From positions 17,602,017 to 17,666,016 of the forward strand of contig NC_065919.1 in assembly GCF_024586455.1 (NCBI RefSeq): 64,000 bases of DNA, given 5' to 3'. The DNA comes from Bactrocera neohumeralis. Its lineage: Eukaryota > Arthropoda > Insecta > Diptera > Tephritidae. The notes beneath the pieces were generated by a model. It had not been told where the DNA came from. It did not search any database and saw only the letters and a list, made by a program, of their open reading frames with translations. A program made the translations under genes and the position numbers. This document shows positions 34,431 to 45,779 of the stretch, piece after piece; position 1 is the stretch's first letter; each line of letters starts with the position of its first letter.

Positions 34431-35544
34431 AACTAAGATTTGTTTTTTTTTTTTTTGTGTTTGTGACTCCGGGAAAAGCGGTATACTCTACCTCAACAAC
34501 CAAAAAACAGATTTCATATACTCATATCTTAACCAACTCTACTATATTCAACACAAGGTAATTTTAAAGTTCTTTCTATATTGGCGCAGTTTTAAGACTT
34601 TTGAATGCACTTGAGGCTCTGGAATTATTCATGGTGATCAACTGGTATAATTGTCTTAGAAGTGATTTCAATACTCAACTAATTCTTGCCGCTTATCTCT
34701 CTCGTATATATTTAAAAAACTGAAAGGAATCCACCTAGCTCTTTCTTTATAAGTATCACTGTTCTTAGCTATATATTTTTAATTGTTTTAAAGCTAAAAA
34801 TGAGCACCTAATTTTTCACTTATAAATAATGATAAAAGAGTGACATCATTTTCAACGCTTCCTCCATTTCCTACTGGGTACACTGAACATAGTACAAGCA
34901 AAGTGTTGTTATGAATTTGTTCAAGGTAAATGCATAAAGAAGACGATTTTCTGATAGCAAGGTAAAGCTTCTCAAAGCAATGCAACTTAAGAGGCGACTT
35001 AGTATACCCCAATGAATGCGTAGCTCGGTACAGCGGCATAACACAGGTGAACCATATCTACATAGAAAGGGTATTTCTAAGACTACAACAAAACTGCATA
35101 CAAATGAAGGAGCTCGTTTCATTTGCACTAAGCCAGTAGCCACAGTAATTTGCATTAACAGAATTAAGCTCTTTTGCTGGCGTAAGTGCATCTTTATGTA
35201 TGTGTGTGATAAGAAAATGTGCTTGAAAATAAAAAAACCTCAAGATTAAGGTTTAAAAATTCACCTAGCAAGAGAGCACGATAGCAGTTTCCAGTCAAGA
35301 AAAGTATAAAATTACGCCAGTAAAGATAAACAAGGTATAAAATTAATGGAAAAGCTCTTTTCTAGAGAGAGAGAGATGAATATGTAAAAAAAATCACTCG
35401 CCTACAAGTTTAGATAATTAAAGCTAAGTTAATGGAGGAAACCAAGTGATAGCAACATAAACTCAAAAGTATTTTTTTAATACTGTCTTAAATTACTTAT
35501 GTCGCATTTGCAATTATTAAATAAGTTACATGGTTTTTCGAACT
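34431..35544. other. Non-coding DNA, no gene seen
   Basis: Poly(T) at 34441-34455, otherwise A+T-rich sequence. Overlapping frames on both strands around 34794-35249 show no domain. A short GA run lies at about 35366-35376. Confidence 0.4.
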
Positions 35545-36385
35545 ATAGTCAAGGTGGCAACCTATAGCTTAAAATTTGTCTCAAAACATTTTTAATTCCA
35601 AATTAGGTGGCAACTCTAAAAACATACATAGTTATTTTTGAAAAACTCTTCTCTTGTTGTATAACTGGTCTATAGATAAAAAAATATTTTCTTTTGAATT
35701 AGGTGGCAACTCTAAAAATTAGTTTTGTTACACAACTTTGCTCCTTCCTTCTGGTCTTTAACTTAAAATTTATTTTAAAATTTTTTCATTCATTTCATTT
35801 CACATGAGGTGACTTTAAAAATTTTTTTTGGTAGAGAATTAAAGAATGTTAAAAAATTCCTCTTGTCATATAGTCCATAGATTAAAGTTTTTTAAAACAA
35901 TTTTTATTTCGAATTATATGGCAACTCTAAAAAATTGGTTCGTTAACAAAGTTGTGCTTCCAAATGTATATAGTTTAAAATGTATTTCAAAATTATTTTA
36001 ATGTCACATAAGCTGGCAACTATATGAAAAATTTTTCTAAGAAAATTCCTCTCTTGTCATATGGTACATAGATTAAAGTTTTTTTAAAAAAGTTTTTTCC
36101 TAATTAAGTGGCAACACTAAAAAATAGTTTTTTTTTCCACCTAACTTAATAGCTCTTGCTTAACATTTATTTTAAAAGTATTTTGAAGAAAATTCATCTA
36201 TTGTCGTGTTGTCGATATCTTTAAAATTTATTTGAAAAATAATAATATTTAAAATTATGTGGGAACTCCAAAAAAAAAAAAAATAAGGAAACTTGTCATT
36301 TATCGTCTAGTCTACAGCTTAAAATTATGTTAAACTCTTTACCATTAACAACAAACATGTGGCAACCTTAAATATCAATACGGCA
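35545..36385 (+). repeat. Decayed satellite array phased by ggcaact
   Basis: The motif gtggcaactctaaaa or a close variant recurs at 35553, 35607, 35702, 35808, 35918, 36012, 36107, 36257 and 36359, mostly 94-110 bp apart. A second motif, cttgtcatat followed by tccatagattaaag, recurs at about 35861 and 36053 (with weaker forms at 35651 and 36301), implying a dimeric unit of about 190-210 bp. The units are too diverged for a clean monomer consensus by eye. The reverse complement of the motif (agagttgccac) phases the array at 45785-46630, so the two arrays are inverted relative to each other. Confidence 0.8.
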
Positions 36386-36498
36386 TAATTTCTGCTAACT
36401 TCTTATGTACATATATTTTTAAAAATATTTGCTTAAACTTATTAAAGAATATATACATAGTTAAAATGTGTATATGCATATGTATACGTATGTATGTA

Positions 36499-37127
36499 CA
36501 GTTGTCCACAAAAAAATAGGAGTGACCACATGAGAAAAACGAATTATTTGCACAATGTAATTTGCTAAAGATCTATTAATACTTCCAGATTTCACTTATT
36601 TCAATTAAACATAAAAAAAATTATATCGCAGTTTATATCGAGAAAACTGAAAAACTAGTTCCACCAAAAAATATAAGTATTTTATGTAGTACGGGGCCGT
36701 TCTATAATTTTAATATGTAATGGTTCCAAAGTTTCACAGAATATTAAAATAATTAAAATTTCGTTGACTAACCTCAATTTTTTTAACACAGCATCACATC
36801 TCCGAGGCGTGGAGTCTATGAGATCCTGGCAACGTTTTATTGGTATTCCTTTCCAAGCTTCTTTCACTACTTGCCACAAATCTCTCGAATTGGTTGGTTT
36901 CTCTTCAGCTACTTTCTTCTTGATATCTGTTCACAGGTTTTCAATGGGGTTGAGGTCAGGCGACTAAGCAGAATACCGAACAGTTAGAGCAGAATAAAGA
37001 AAGAAATACTTGTAGTATCCCGTTATGTGTACCGTTATTGTTTCGCGTCATTTACATGTGATTTAAAGAAGTTATGCAGCCAAACACATTTTTCATATTG
37101 GCACTCCTATTATTTTGTGGACAACTG
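36499..37127 (-). mobile_element. Internally deleted Tc1 element
   Basis: Ends are cagttgtccacaaaaaaata at 36499 and, on the minus strand from 37127, CAGTTGTCCACAAAATAATA, flanked by TA (36497-36498 and 37128-37129). The 629-bp element keeps only the C-terminal part of a Tc1 transposase on the minus strand: SPDLNPIENL at about 36965-36935, then a stop, then the frame at 36682-36879. In Tc1 elements the Glu of NPIE is the third catalytic residue, which is present here; the rest of the catalytic domain and the DNA-binding part are deleted. The well-matched ends suggest a comparatively recent derivative. Confidence 0.92.
36682..36879 (-). pseudogene. Tc1 transposase C-terminal remnant
   Basis: The frame reads MWQVVKEAWKGIPIKRCQDL then IDSTPRRCDAVLKK, which matches the end of Tc1-family proteins (LWxxVxxxWxxIPxxxCxxL, PRRxxAVxKxxG). 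The SPDLNPIE motif lies in the same direction just upstream, separated by a stop within the usual ENLW. The last third of the frame is read-through into the element's 3' region. Confidence 0.85.
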
Positions 37128-40100
37128 TACATGTAACGACCTTAAATATTATTCGAAAATATGTATGTATGTCACCCACTTTCACTCTCCTCGCCTTCTA
37201 TGCAAACAGCTAAGCTACGACGCTGCGTTATTCATTGTCAAATACAAATGTTGAGCGTGCGTTGCGGCACATTGGCAGAATAGCAAAAACAGCACAAACG
37301 CGAACTATGCACGGGCATAATATTTACTTTAAACCAGTACCACATACACAGGTACTTACACATTTGCACATGCATGTGGGCAAACAAACGCTGAAGCACA
37401 AAAGTTAATGGGGTTAAGAGTCACCAAGTCATTCAACTGGTTTTACCTTAACCTCATTCAAATACATGCATGACAGTGCTAGCTTAAGCGCCTTAGAGTA
37501 GGCTATGCTATTGTGCCGCTGTGATTAGAGTTATCTTTTTTTGTTAACCATTGCATACTTTAGGGCGTTGAATAGTAGCTCTAGTAAATTTAAGTTTGTC
37601 TCATTTGCATGCAAAGAATGTGTGACACGCACTGCTTGTGACTCACGGATTTAAATGTAAGCCTATGGGATTTGAAGTGTCAATGTGTGTGTGTGTGTTG
37701 ATATGCATGTACGTAGTTGTGGGCGCATTTTTCGGCATTCGCTTAACAATGCAATGCGCCACTAACACATATACATGCATAAAAGTGTGAAAGTTAGCTT
37801 GTTATGGGTGCGGCCATGTTGGTATTTGCATACTTTCAGGCGCAAAACCAAAGAGTTTGCTATTTTCTTGCGCGCTGCTATTCGTTGCGCTTTTTTGCAA
37901 TATTTTTAGCAGCTAATTTGTGAATATAGTATATAATTTTTGCGAGTTCTCACTCCTCTTTCTGCGTTCCGCATTGGCCTACTAACCGCAAAATTTTATT
38001 TTACTACTAGCTTCTGCCATTGCATCGCCGTGCTTATATAGCAAGCTGTGATTAAAATATTTGCATTGGCGAAAAAAAATAGAGATGAGCAACGCTTGAA
38101 AAATCATGCTTTGTTCTTGCTAATGAAAAGCGAATCGTGGAAGCGGAAATGTGCAAGCGCTAAGAGAGGACTTGTGCAAGCAATGTCGCAAAAATAGTGC
38201 AACAGCGTGGAGGCGAGCCGGCTGAAAATGTGGCAGGCAGATTATTATGACACAGTGAACTGCTTTACATACATTTTTATAATATTTCCGCCACATATTG
38301 CACATGCTCGCTGCCACTTGCTTGCTGGTTGCAAGCATGTTAACACAAATTCTAACATTGCCACAAAACAAATGAAAATATAAAAAACATGAAAAATGTG
38401 GAAAAATATAAAACCTAAACAAAAAAATATGGAAACTGAAGAAATGAAAAAATATAAAAATATGACAACTAAAAAAGTATAAAAAAACTAAAAACAACAA
38501 CAAATATAAAGTGAAAAAACTTGTCACAGTATTTGTGTGCTATACTGCCATATTGCATAAGAGTTGCGGCTTGCTAAGAAAATCTCAGAAAAAAAATCAC
38601 ATTTTATACACTCCAGCGAGCGTCTGCCAGCTGGCGCTGTTGCCCTCAATTACTGGTACTCAAGTTCATTATTTCTGTCCCACGAACGAAAATGAAAGAG
38701 AGAAAACTTGTTGACAACAACAACAACAAACCGCTGTACGTATGCTTTAATGAGATATTGCAAGAATAAGCACGGCGAGCAATGTAAGACATAAAGCAGC
38801 AGTTGATGCGCCGAAAAGTGTGCTAAGCATCAAGCAATGGCCGCATTTCAACTGTCATTTGCAGTCAACATTTCATTATACAAATATGTATATATATAAC
38901 TGCGCTTTTTGCTACTTTTTTCTCGTTACGTCGTTTTCTAGCGCTCGCCCTGCTTCGCTGCTACTTCACTGCACCATTTTATTATACGACTGACACAATT
39001 TCCGTTTCGCCCATTTCCGGCTCCAAGTCTATGTGCACAAATAGTAATAATCTACATATACATACATAACATGCATATACATATGTTTGTATATGTGTAA
39101 AGTAGCACGAAAATGAAAAATTATAGAAAATAAGTGAAAAGGAATCCCCGGAGGCATATTTCAGCAATCACTTATACCGCCTGTCATATAGCGCTTGTTC
39201 AAATGTATTGTCTGTGGAAATAGCTCGACTCGACAGCAAAGATTTGCCTTTTAATGTAGCGAAAGTTAAGGCTGAATAAAATGAAGAGACGGCTTTGATA
39301 GCTACGACCGAAATTTTAGGTTAACAAAATGTATTTAATAACGTTTGATTACTGCCGACCTTATTATTTCTTATATACGCCAAAAAGCATAAAAATTAAC
39401 CGATCTAGCGAAGTCCAAAATTATATTACAAAAATTATAAGATACGTTTTGAAATCACATTTCAGTCTGGTATCTGTAAAACTGAGATTTTAGTGTGCCT
39501 TCCATGGGTTGTACAGAAAATAGCAGACTTATACTCTCACATCTCAGATCTCAGATCCAATTCATGGTTGGTCATATACTGGTGCCCAAATGTAAAATAT
39601 AAACAGTTGACGAAATGGAAAGTACACTATTTTCCAGCAGCCTTGAAAATCCAAGATTTGAGAGAAACTTTATTTCTTCGAATGATATTTTGTCTGAGTT
39701 GCGTACCTGAAATCAAAACCAATTTAGTTAGGTATGCCATAAAATATGTTCAATAAAATACCATTTATTTCCCTATCTTCCCATATATCCGTATGTTATA
39801 AGTACTTGTATATATACACAAAAAAAATTACTGAATTTCTCCAAGTCCGGTGTAGGTGCCTGCTCAGCGTCAGCCTTACCCCACGGCGCTCAAAAGCACA
39901 GCGGATCAAAAATCCAGGCCCAGTCATTTTCAGTACCTGCTGAACGTCATTAACCACCTTAATAGGGTTCGAGGCCCATCTAAAACCTCAGCGTCAAAGC
40001 TCAATGCACACGGGTGCGATCAGTCCTGACATGTCATTTTCAGTACCAATTAGCAGTGTGGGAATGGCTCAGTCCTCACGAAACTACTACCATTTGAGCT

Positions 40101-40705
40101 TCCATACTGTTCTGGATTTGCCTGGCTGGACCCATTCGCACATTACACCACACACCTTACACACAAAACGCTAACCCTAATACCCAGTTAAACGACTCTA
40201 ACTGTTCGGTATTCTGACTAGTGAATATCTTACCGCTAACATATATAACATTAGTCCAGTTAATCCCCATACCACCCAGATCCCTAATGTCCGAGTACAT
40301 CGGTCATTTTGCGATTATATGCATCCAGTTCTCTACCCCGCCCCACAAAAATAATTCGAGCTATCATATAGGTGACTCTGATGCAAAAATTCATTCAGAA
40401 GTCCTTGCCCCCTAAGCAGAAAACCCAGACTCAGTCAAAATCTGAATCCTTTGTTACCCTCAACGAACCCAACGTCCCGAATGTGCCCACAAGTCACTCG
40501 ACCATTAGGATTATTGTTCCAACGGTCTTGCCACATATACTTGACACTATCATTCAGAAGCCTTCTGTTCCCCATATCCCACCCTCTCCACATCATCGTC
40601 GGTCAAGTCATTCCGCAGCAATGACACACTCAAGCCCCTTCTTAACCTGAATTCAACAACACGCTCAAAGACAATCAGGTCAAGAATCAGCACTAACTGA
40701 ATTGC
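37128..40705. other. Unique-looking DNA, no gene seen
   Basis: No supported gene. 38370-38515 is an A-rich low-complexity stretch with repeated atataaaa; the 135-codon minus frame at 38120-38527 is its Phe/Tyr-rich translation and is not credible. From about 39830 to 40650 the base composition shifts to C-rich on the plus strand (ccc and acc runs), and the frames at 40221-40415 and 40372-40650 are Pro/Ser/Thr-rich. This could be an eroded retroelement 5' region preceding the RT relic at 40870, but no domain is recognisable. Confidence 0.4.
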
Positions 40706-40710
40706 ATAAC

Positions 40711-40865
40711 GGCCAATTAATATCAATGAACAGGAAACCGTCCAAAGACAGTTATCCATTGTAAAGAAATCAGAATTGACCTGAATTTTATTCGGCCAAT
40801 TAATATCAATGAAAGGAACCTGTGGAGGATTGTTATCCATTGTAAATAAACTGATTGAACTTTAT
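40711..40865 (+). repeat. 83-bp tandem duplication
   Basis: ggccaattaatatcaatgaa at 40711 recurs exactly at 40794, and gttatccattgtaaa at 40751 recurs at 40831. The intervening sequence is partly diverged. The period is 83 bp early in the unit and 80 bp later, so a small indel is present. Confidence 0.85.
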
Positions 40866-40869
40866 GGTA

Positions 40870-41460
40870 TAACTTTGACTTTAAATGTGACAAATCCACT
40901 ACAGGCAAGATTTTTACAACACGTCAAATCCTGGAGGAGATTTTCGACAAACAGATCGAGAATCAAAAGTTTGTCGATTTCAAAGGCTTTTTCGACAGCA
41001 GTGTAAGAAGTTAGCAATTCAACACCATGTCTACATTTGATATACCAGCGAAACTTAGACGGTTATGCAGTAGAACGAAGAGCGCAACCATTAGCTCCAT
41101 CAGAATAAGGAAAAACCTCTCCGAACCATTCGATATCAGACGAAGATTGCTTCTCGTGCGCCTGTCTCAATATACAAGTAATGCTGAAAAAAGTTATAAT
41201 CACCACTAATCTGAAACGCATTGGCATTATCAACTCTGAAAGAGCATTGAGGCGGGGTACGCAGATGGCACTGACCTCATAAGTTTTATCGACACCGCCG
41301 CCAGCGCAGCCTTCTTGACCTATTATGGTACGCGACGCAGAAACATAAATGATGAAGGACAGGGACGGAGATATTTCATTTTCAGCATCCGAGAGAGCTG
41401 TCTTCATAAGGTCTTTGAAGTCGTCCATGTAAGGGATGAGTACCGACAAAAATGGTATTT
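40870..41460 (+). mobile_element. Divergent RTE-like retrotransposon fragment
   Basis: The plus strand encodes RT segments in broken frames: TTRQILEEIFDKQIENQKFV then DFKGFFDSS (first RT Asp block), FNTMSTFDIPAKLRRLC, IRKNLSEPFDIRRR, a central stretch, and RGYADGTDLISFID at about 41251-41291. In active enzymes the catalytic box is YADD; here it reads YADG, removing one metal-binding Asp. The sequence differs clearly from the RTE family at 20380-21790, so it represents a second family. It is preceded by C-rich sequence and the 83-bp duplication, and the 3' part is missing. Confidence 0.75.
41027..41209 (+). pseudogene. RT palm-region remnant
   Basis: The 60-codon frame holds STFDIPAKLRRLC and RIRKNLSEPFDIRRR, equivalent to the FGIPAKLxRLC and DLSEPFxxxxGxRQG stretches of RTE-like reverse transcriptases. 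The Gly-x-x-Gln-Gly substrate-binding region that should follow is lost to a frameshift near 41145. The start methionine is internal. Confidence 0.68.
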
Positions 41461-43720
41461 TTAACTGTATGTTAGTTAAAAATGAAATAAACGCGCTGGG
41501 TAGACGTTACTCCAACAAAATGCTTCTTTGATTCGAGACCAAGGAATTGACAACGGAAAGCAAAGGCGCCCATGCATTCAATGGAAGAACCAAGTGCAAC
41601 GGAAGGTGGGAGCTGTTTGCATTTGGAATGTGAAAGAGTCCTCAACACTGTTCTCGCAGAAGATAAAAGGTATCGCAGAGTCAACTTCTAGTACCAAAGT
41701 AAAAGAAAAATAAACCTGGAGGCATATTATTGCTTGTAAAAATAAGTTCTGCACTGCGAACCGAGAAAGTTAATCGAAATCGGTCATGTTTCTATATGAC
41801 AAAATATGTCTTTGATATAGTATAGATTTACTTAATGTAAGTAAATCAAAGAAGTATAATTTCTAGCAAAACTCGGGAGAAGCTTTCCATTTCTTCTTTT
41901 ATAATACTTCCTTTTCTCAGAATATCATCAACTGTGAGCTTATGCCGTACAATTGCGGTACAATAAGTTTGGCGGATGGCAATGATCCGTAAATCGGTTG
42001 TCAGCCATTCAAATGCAAACAATTGATTACACAAATAAACGGAGAGTGGAGGGCGAAACGAGGCAAATCGATGCGCATGAACGAAACAAAAAAAAAACGG
42101 TACAAAGAATTGTGGTACAAACTATGAAACGATGCAGAAAGCGGCTTAGGTTGGAAAAAATGTAAGCGAAACACACACACAAATGTGCCACGTCTGTGTG
42201 TGTGTGTGTATCTAACTTGTGAAAGTACTAATAGCTGCGGCTATGGCCTGTCCGAGCGCGCCATAAAGCTGTCTGCTAGCAAACGCTTCAGTAAATTTAG
42301 CTCAATTGAGTGCCGGCAACTCCTCTCTATCTTACGCTAAATCATTGTGTAAGCGGCGGTCGCTGGCTGACTGACTGACAGTCATTCGTTTTGATGATGT
42401 ACATGGCGAGTGTCCTTGCTCAATTTCAATATAAAATTTTCCAGCACAAAAACGCTTGAATTATTTTATTTTTATTCCTCCTATTTGCAATCAGTCGTTT
42501 TTCTTGCTTTGCTTCTGCAAATGTGTATATTTTTGTTCTTGTTGCAGTCGTTTCTAATGAAACGCAGACTACTTTCCATAGTAAGATAAATTCAACATTT
42601 CCGCTGTCGCTGAACGTCTGAGCTCGAATATGGCCTTAGTTGACACTTAAACTGGAATTCAGCACGTAGATATGTCTGTCGTTGGACAGTTTGTCATTTC
42701 GCCCATTTTCTATGAAGTAAAGAAGCATTGCCTTCATACCAATTCGCCACTTCACTCTTACACTCGGGCTATCTTACAAAATAACTACTTTTTGCTCGCG
42801 TTAGTTGGAGGTATCCTTTTTCCTTTTGTTATTTCTGACGAGTGACAATGATTGGGCATTTTACTTGCCCTCCGCTTGAGTGAAGCACAACTACATGCAA
42901 GCATATATCATCAGTATTTGGGTAAAACGCGCCCGTCGTCCTTACGCCGCGTCTTTCCCGGTACCGTTGAAGGCGACATTACATAATGAGGCGAGCAATA
43001 CTTAAGGAGCGTGTTAAGCGGTATAAAAACAACACATTTACCCCCGAAGTGTAGGTTCTCCAACGTACAGCTTACGTTAGCTGGCCATTCGGTGTCGGCA
43101 AAGCGGTCGTGTTTAAGCGTAAGCGGAAAGCGTTTGCAGCTAAGTGGGCGGATACGGATGTGGATGTGGACGCAGCTGTGCATTCATAAGTAGAAAGGGA
43201 AGTGATTGTGTCATTTTGTCGGTGTTTTAGCAAGGGTTTGCTGTTCGTCGAAACAAAAAAGTCCCGAATAATGATGATGCGAAGTGCGGGTCATTCTTCG
43301 TTTTGAAGTGATTGTGATTTTGAGTAATTTACGCCTTCGTTGAAGTGTCGAGCGTTCGTGCTGTACATATTGAATGGTGCGGATGAGCTCGTCTGGTTTG
43401 CTGTCGGCAGCTTAAATCTCTCCACTTTAACTTAATTGCAGTTTTATTTGAACGAGTTGTACTGTAACTTAATGGTAAGCATTATATTTTGTTGTGTTTG
43501 ATAGCGCCATTTTATTCAGCTTGTTATGTGAGGACTTCGTTTGCCTGCCGTCTAAAAGCATGCAAACTTGAAAAATGTTCGGATACATTTTCGTTTCTAG
43601 ACTTGCAGTTTAAGTTCGAGAAAAAAGAGACGGTTGTCGAACCGGTAACAAGCTTTGAGTTCGGAAACTTGAAACTTGTATTATTGATATATACTATTTT
43701 GTATAGATCAAAGCTGTTTC
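41461..43720. other. Non-coding DNA, no gene seen
   Basis: No recognisable domain. Short CA/TG runs lie at 42171-42182 and 42193-42208. The part 42230-43480 is less A+T rich and single-copy-looking; at about 43470 the sequence taatggtaagcatt contains a donor-like gtaagc, but no supporting acceptor or coding frame was found. Confidence 0.4.
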
Positions 43721-43724
43721 ATTT

Positions 43725-44060
43725 AGGTTAGGTTAGGTTAATCTTGTAGGCCAATAAGCCACGCATAGACCAGTTTGCTTCTTTGCGTTAATAGATGGAG
43801 TTCTGTTGCTAAGATAAGACTACATTACGTTTCAGTCATCGTTTAGAGTGCCTGCGCTTGATACGAATTTTAACAGACTCTGCGGCCCCACTATGTAGGG
43901 TAGTTAATGTTTGCCCAACCGAAATTACCCACCGAGCTATGCCCGAAGGTTCTATATATAAATTCTCCTACAGCCAGTAGTCGTCCCGCCGATTTTGCTG
44001 CGCAAGTTTCAGCGAAGAGGTCTATAGGGGGGTATCAGTTCAAGGGCCACCGTTGGAGTT
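43725..44060 (+). repeat. Repeat headed by ttaggttaggttagg
   Basis: Begins with three ttagg units (about 43725-43740) followed by taatcttgtaggccaataag and a GC-richer body (tctgcggccccactatgtag near 43880). I recall this as part of a common tephritid repeat. A second start of the same kind (ggttaggttaggttag) lies at 58601-58616, and an inverse form (ctaacctaacctaact) ends the non-LTR relic at about 53132-53147, which suggests the motif marks an end of a retrotransposon family. No gene is present. Confidence 0.55.
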
Positions 44061-44363
44061 GTTCTCAACCATTTCCATTGTGTGCATGATATAAGGATGG
44101 AGCCCCCAGGTTGTGCCGAACATCTCCCTGCACGCATATAAAGCATTGCTAGCTTTCCTCACTATGAGTATGTATGTATATACATAGATTTGTGGAGGTA
44201 AATATTTTGTGTAAATCAGGAACAAGTTTACAATTTAAACGTCGAAACATAAATTAGCACCAATTACGATTTTGAGGGCTTGGAATTCATTCATTCATCT
44301 CGACTATCGGTACGAAGGCAGACATTACTTTTGAGCGAAACTTAGTATTATTTTTAGTCATGA
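44061..44363. other. Non-coding DNA, no gene seen
   Basis: May contain the eroded remainder of the preceding repeat. No domain recognised. Confidence 0.35.
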
Positions 44364-44761
44364 ACAAGAAAAAACGTTAACATCAGCTGCACCGAAGCTA
44401 AAATTATTATAATATATTTTTTTTAGTAACTATGTGTTCAGTTTGTATGTAAGCTGTATGCTATAGCTAACCGATCTGAACAATTTCTTCGGAGATTACA
44501 TTATTGCTTTAGAAAATAATATGTACCAAATTGAAGAGAAAATGACGTTTGCGAAATTTCAAAACGATATCTTAAAAACTGAGGGAGTAGTTTGTATATG
44601 TATACGGACGAACAGACAGACAGATGGACATGGCTAAATCGACTCAGCTCAACATACTGATCATTTATATATACATATATACTTTATAGGGTCTCCGATG
44701 CTTCCTTCTGGGTGTTACAAACTTCGTGACAAATCTTAATATACCCTGTTCAGGGTATAAA
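44364..44761 (-). repeat. Repeat A, shorter copy
   Basis: Inverted orientation relative to the copy at 6718. The right end reads taatataccctgttcagggt (44739-44758) and the left end carries aaaaacgttaacatcagctg (about 44371), the counterpart of the agctaacgtttttt end. Internally it keeps aacatactgatcatttatat and ggacatggctaaatcgactc. At about 400 bp it lacks the repeated central modules of the long copy. Confidence 0.8.
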
Positions 44762-45779
44762 AAGAGGCCGAACAGTATTCCACATGTCTTCTCTTGAATA
44801 TCAGACAGAGTGCCGAGAAGTCACAGCGACAATTTAGCGTTATCAAGACTTTGGGAAACATACAATATAAGCTGTGAGTAGTTCGTTGCTTTCTTCGACT
44901 TTCATCGACTTTTCAGCTTAGAGCTTAACAGTTTACATAATTGTCATAACGACTTCATTTGTTGTTTCTGAGAAGTAGAGGAAGTTTCTGAAGCATTTTG
45001 TGGTTCTAATTTATGCAATTTTTTGCCCATTTATCCATTTGAAAAAATAATGATTGCTGCTATTAGCTTTATCTGCTGTTTCCTTAAGTACACCCACACC
45101 CTTTTTCCCATTTCTTCAATATCTCTTACAACTTAATTGCTCCACGCCCTTGGTCGTTGCAGCTGTTGTTTATTTGTTTATGCGACGCACCTGTTGACTC
45201 AAAGCATTAACGTGAAAAACGTATTTAGTAAAGCTAAAAGAGGCAAAAAAGCGATTTGTAAGCGGAATATGAAACACTAAGAGAAAACCATATCATTACC
45301 ACACCAACACAAATATAACGGCGAGGCCGCTTGCTGTTGCATGCCACAAAGGAAAGTGTCATTAAAATAAACCACATAAAATTAGAAAAAACATTTAAAA
45401 GGCAACTATTTCAAGTGTATATATGGAAATCAGCTAATATCTTATACACATTTTTAAGGAAGGAAGAAACCGTGGAAGATATGAAAATATAACACAGGGT
45501 GACATAAAGATAAAGATGGTTGTTTGATGAAGCTGAGTGCGCTATTGATTTTGCTTTTATAACACATTTTATTACTATTAATATTACCATAGTCAAAGAT
45601 ACTAAAAGCTTATACATATATTGGTCATTTTATTTTGAAATTCAATCAGAGATATGGGATTAAATGTGATTCCCGAGAAGTTTAAACGGATTTTTGTGCG
45701 TAAAGCACGATAAAATGCAATACAATATGAGTAACATGTATCTAACGGCAAGGGCTTACATCTTTTGAATTTACTCGTT
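44762..45779. other. Non-coding DNA, no gene seen
   Basis: No recognisable domain. The frame at 45411-45617 (minus) is hydrophobic by composition only. Confidence 0.4.

Noticed and set aside
38120..38527. 135-codon minus frame, Phe/Tyr-rich
   Set aside because: Translation of an A-rich low-complexity stretch (atataaaa repeats).
39966..39976. ggttcgaggcc, a match to the Pol III B box
   Set aside because: The surrounding T arm does not pair beyond 3 bp and no A box or acceptor stem lies at the right distance, so no tRNA or tRNA-SINE.
40372..40650. 92-codon Pro/Ser-rich plus frame
   Set aside because: Low-complexity composition and no conserved motif; kept only as part of an uncertain C-rich region.
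43440..43490. Possible 5' exon ending at a gtaagc donor
   Set aside because: A lone donor-like site without promoter motif, acceptor or coding frame is not enough.
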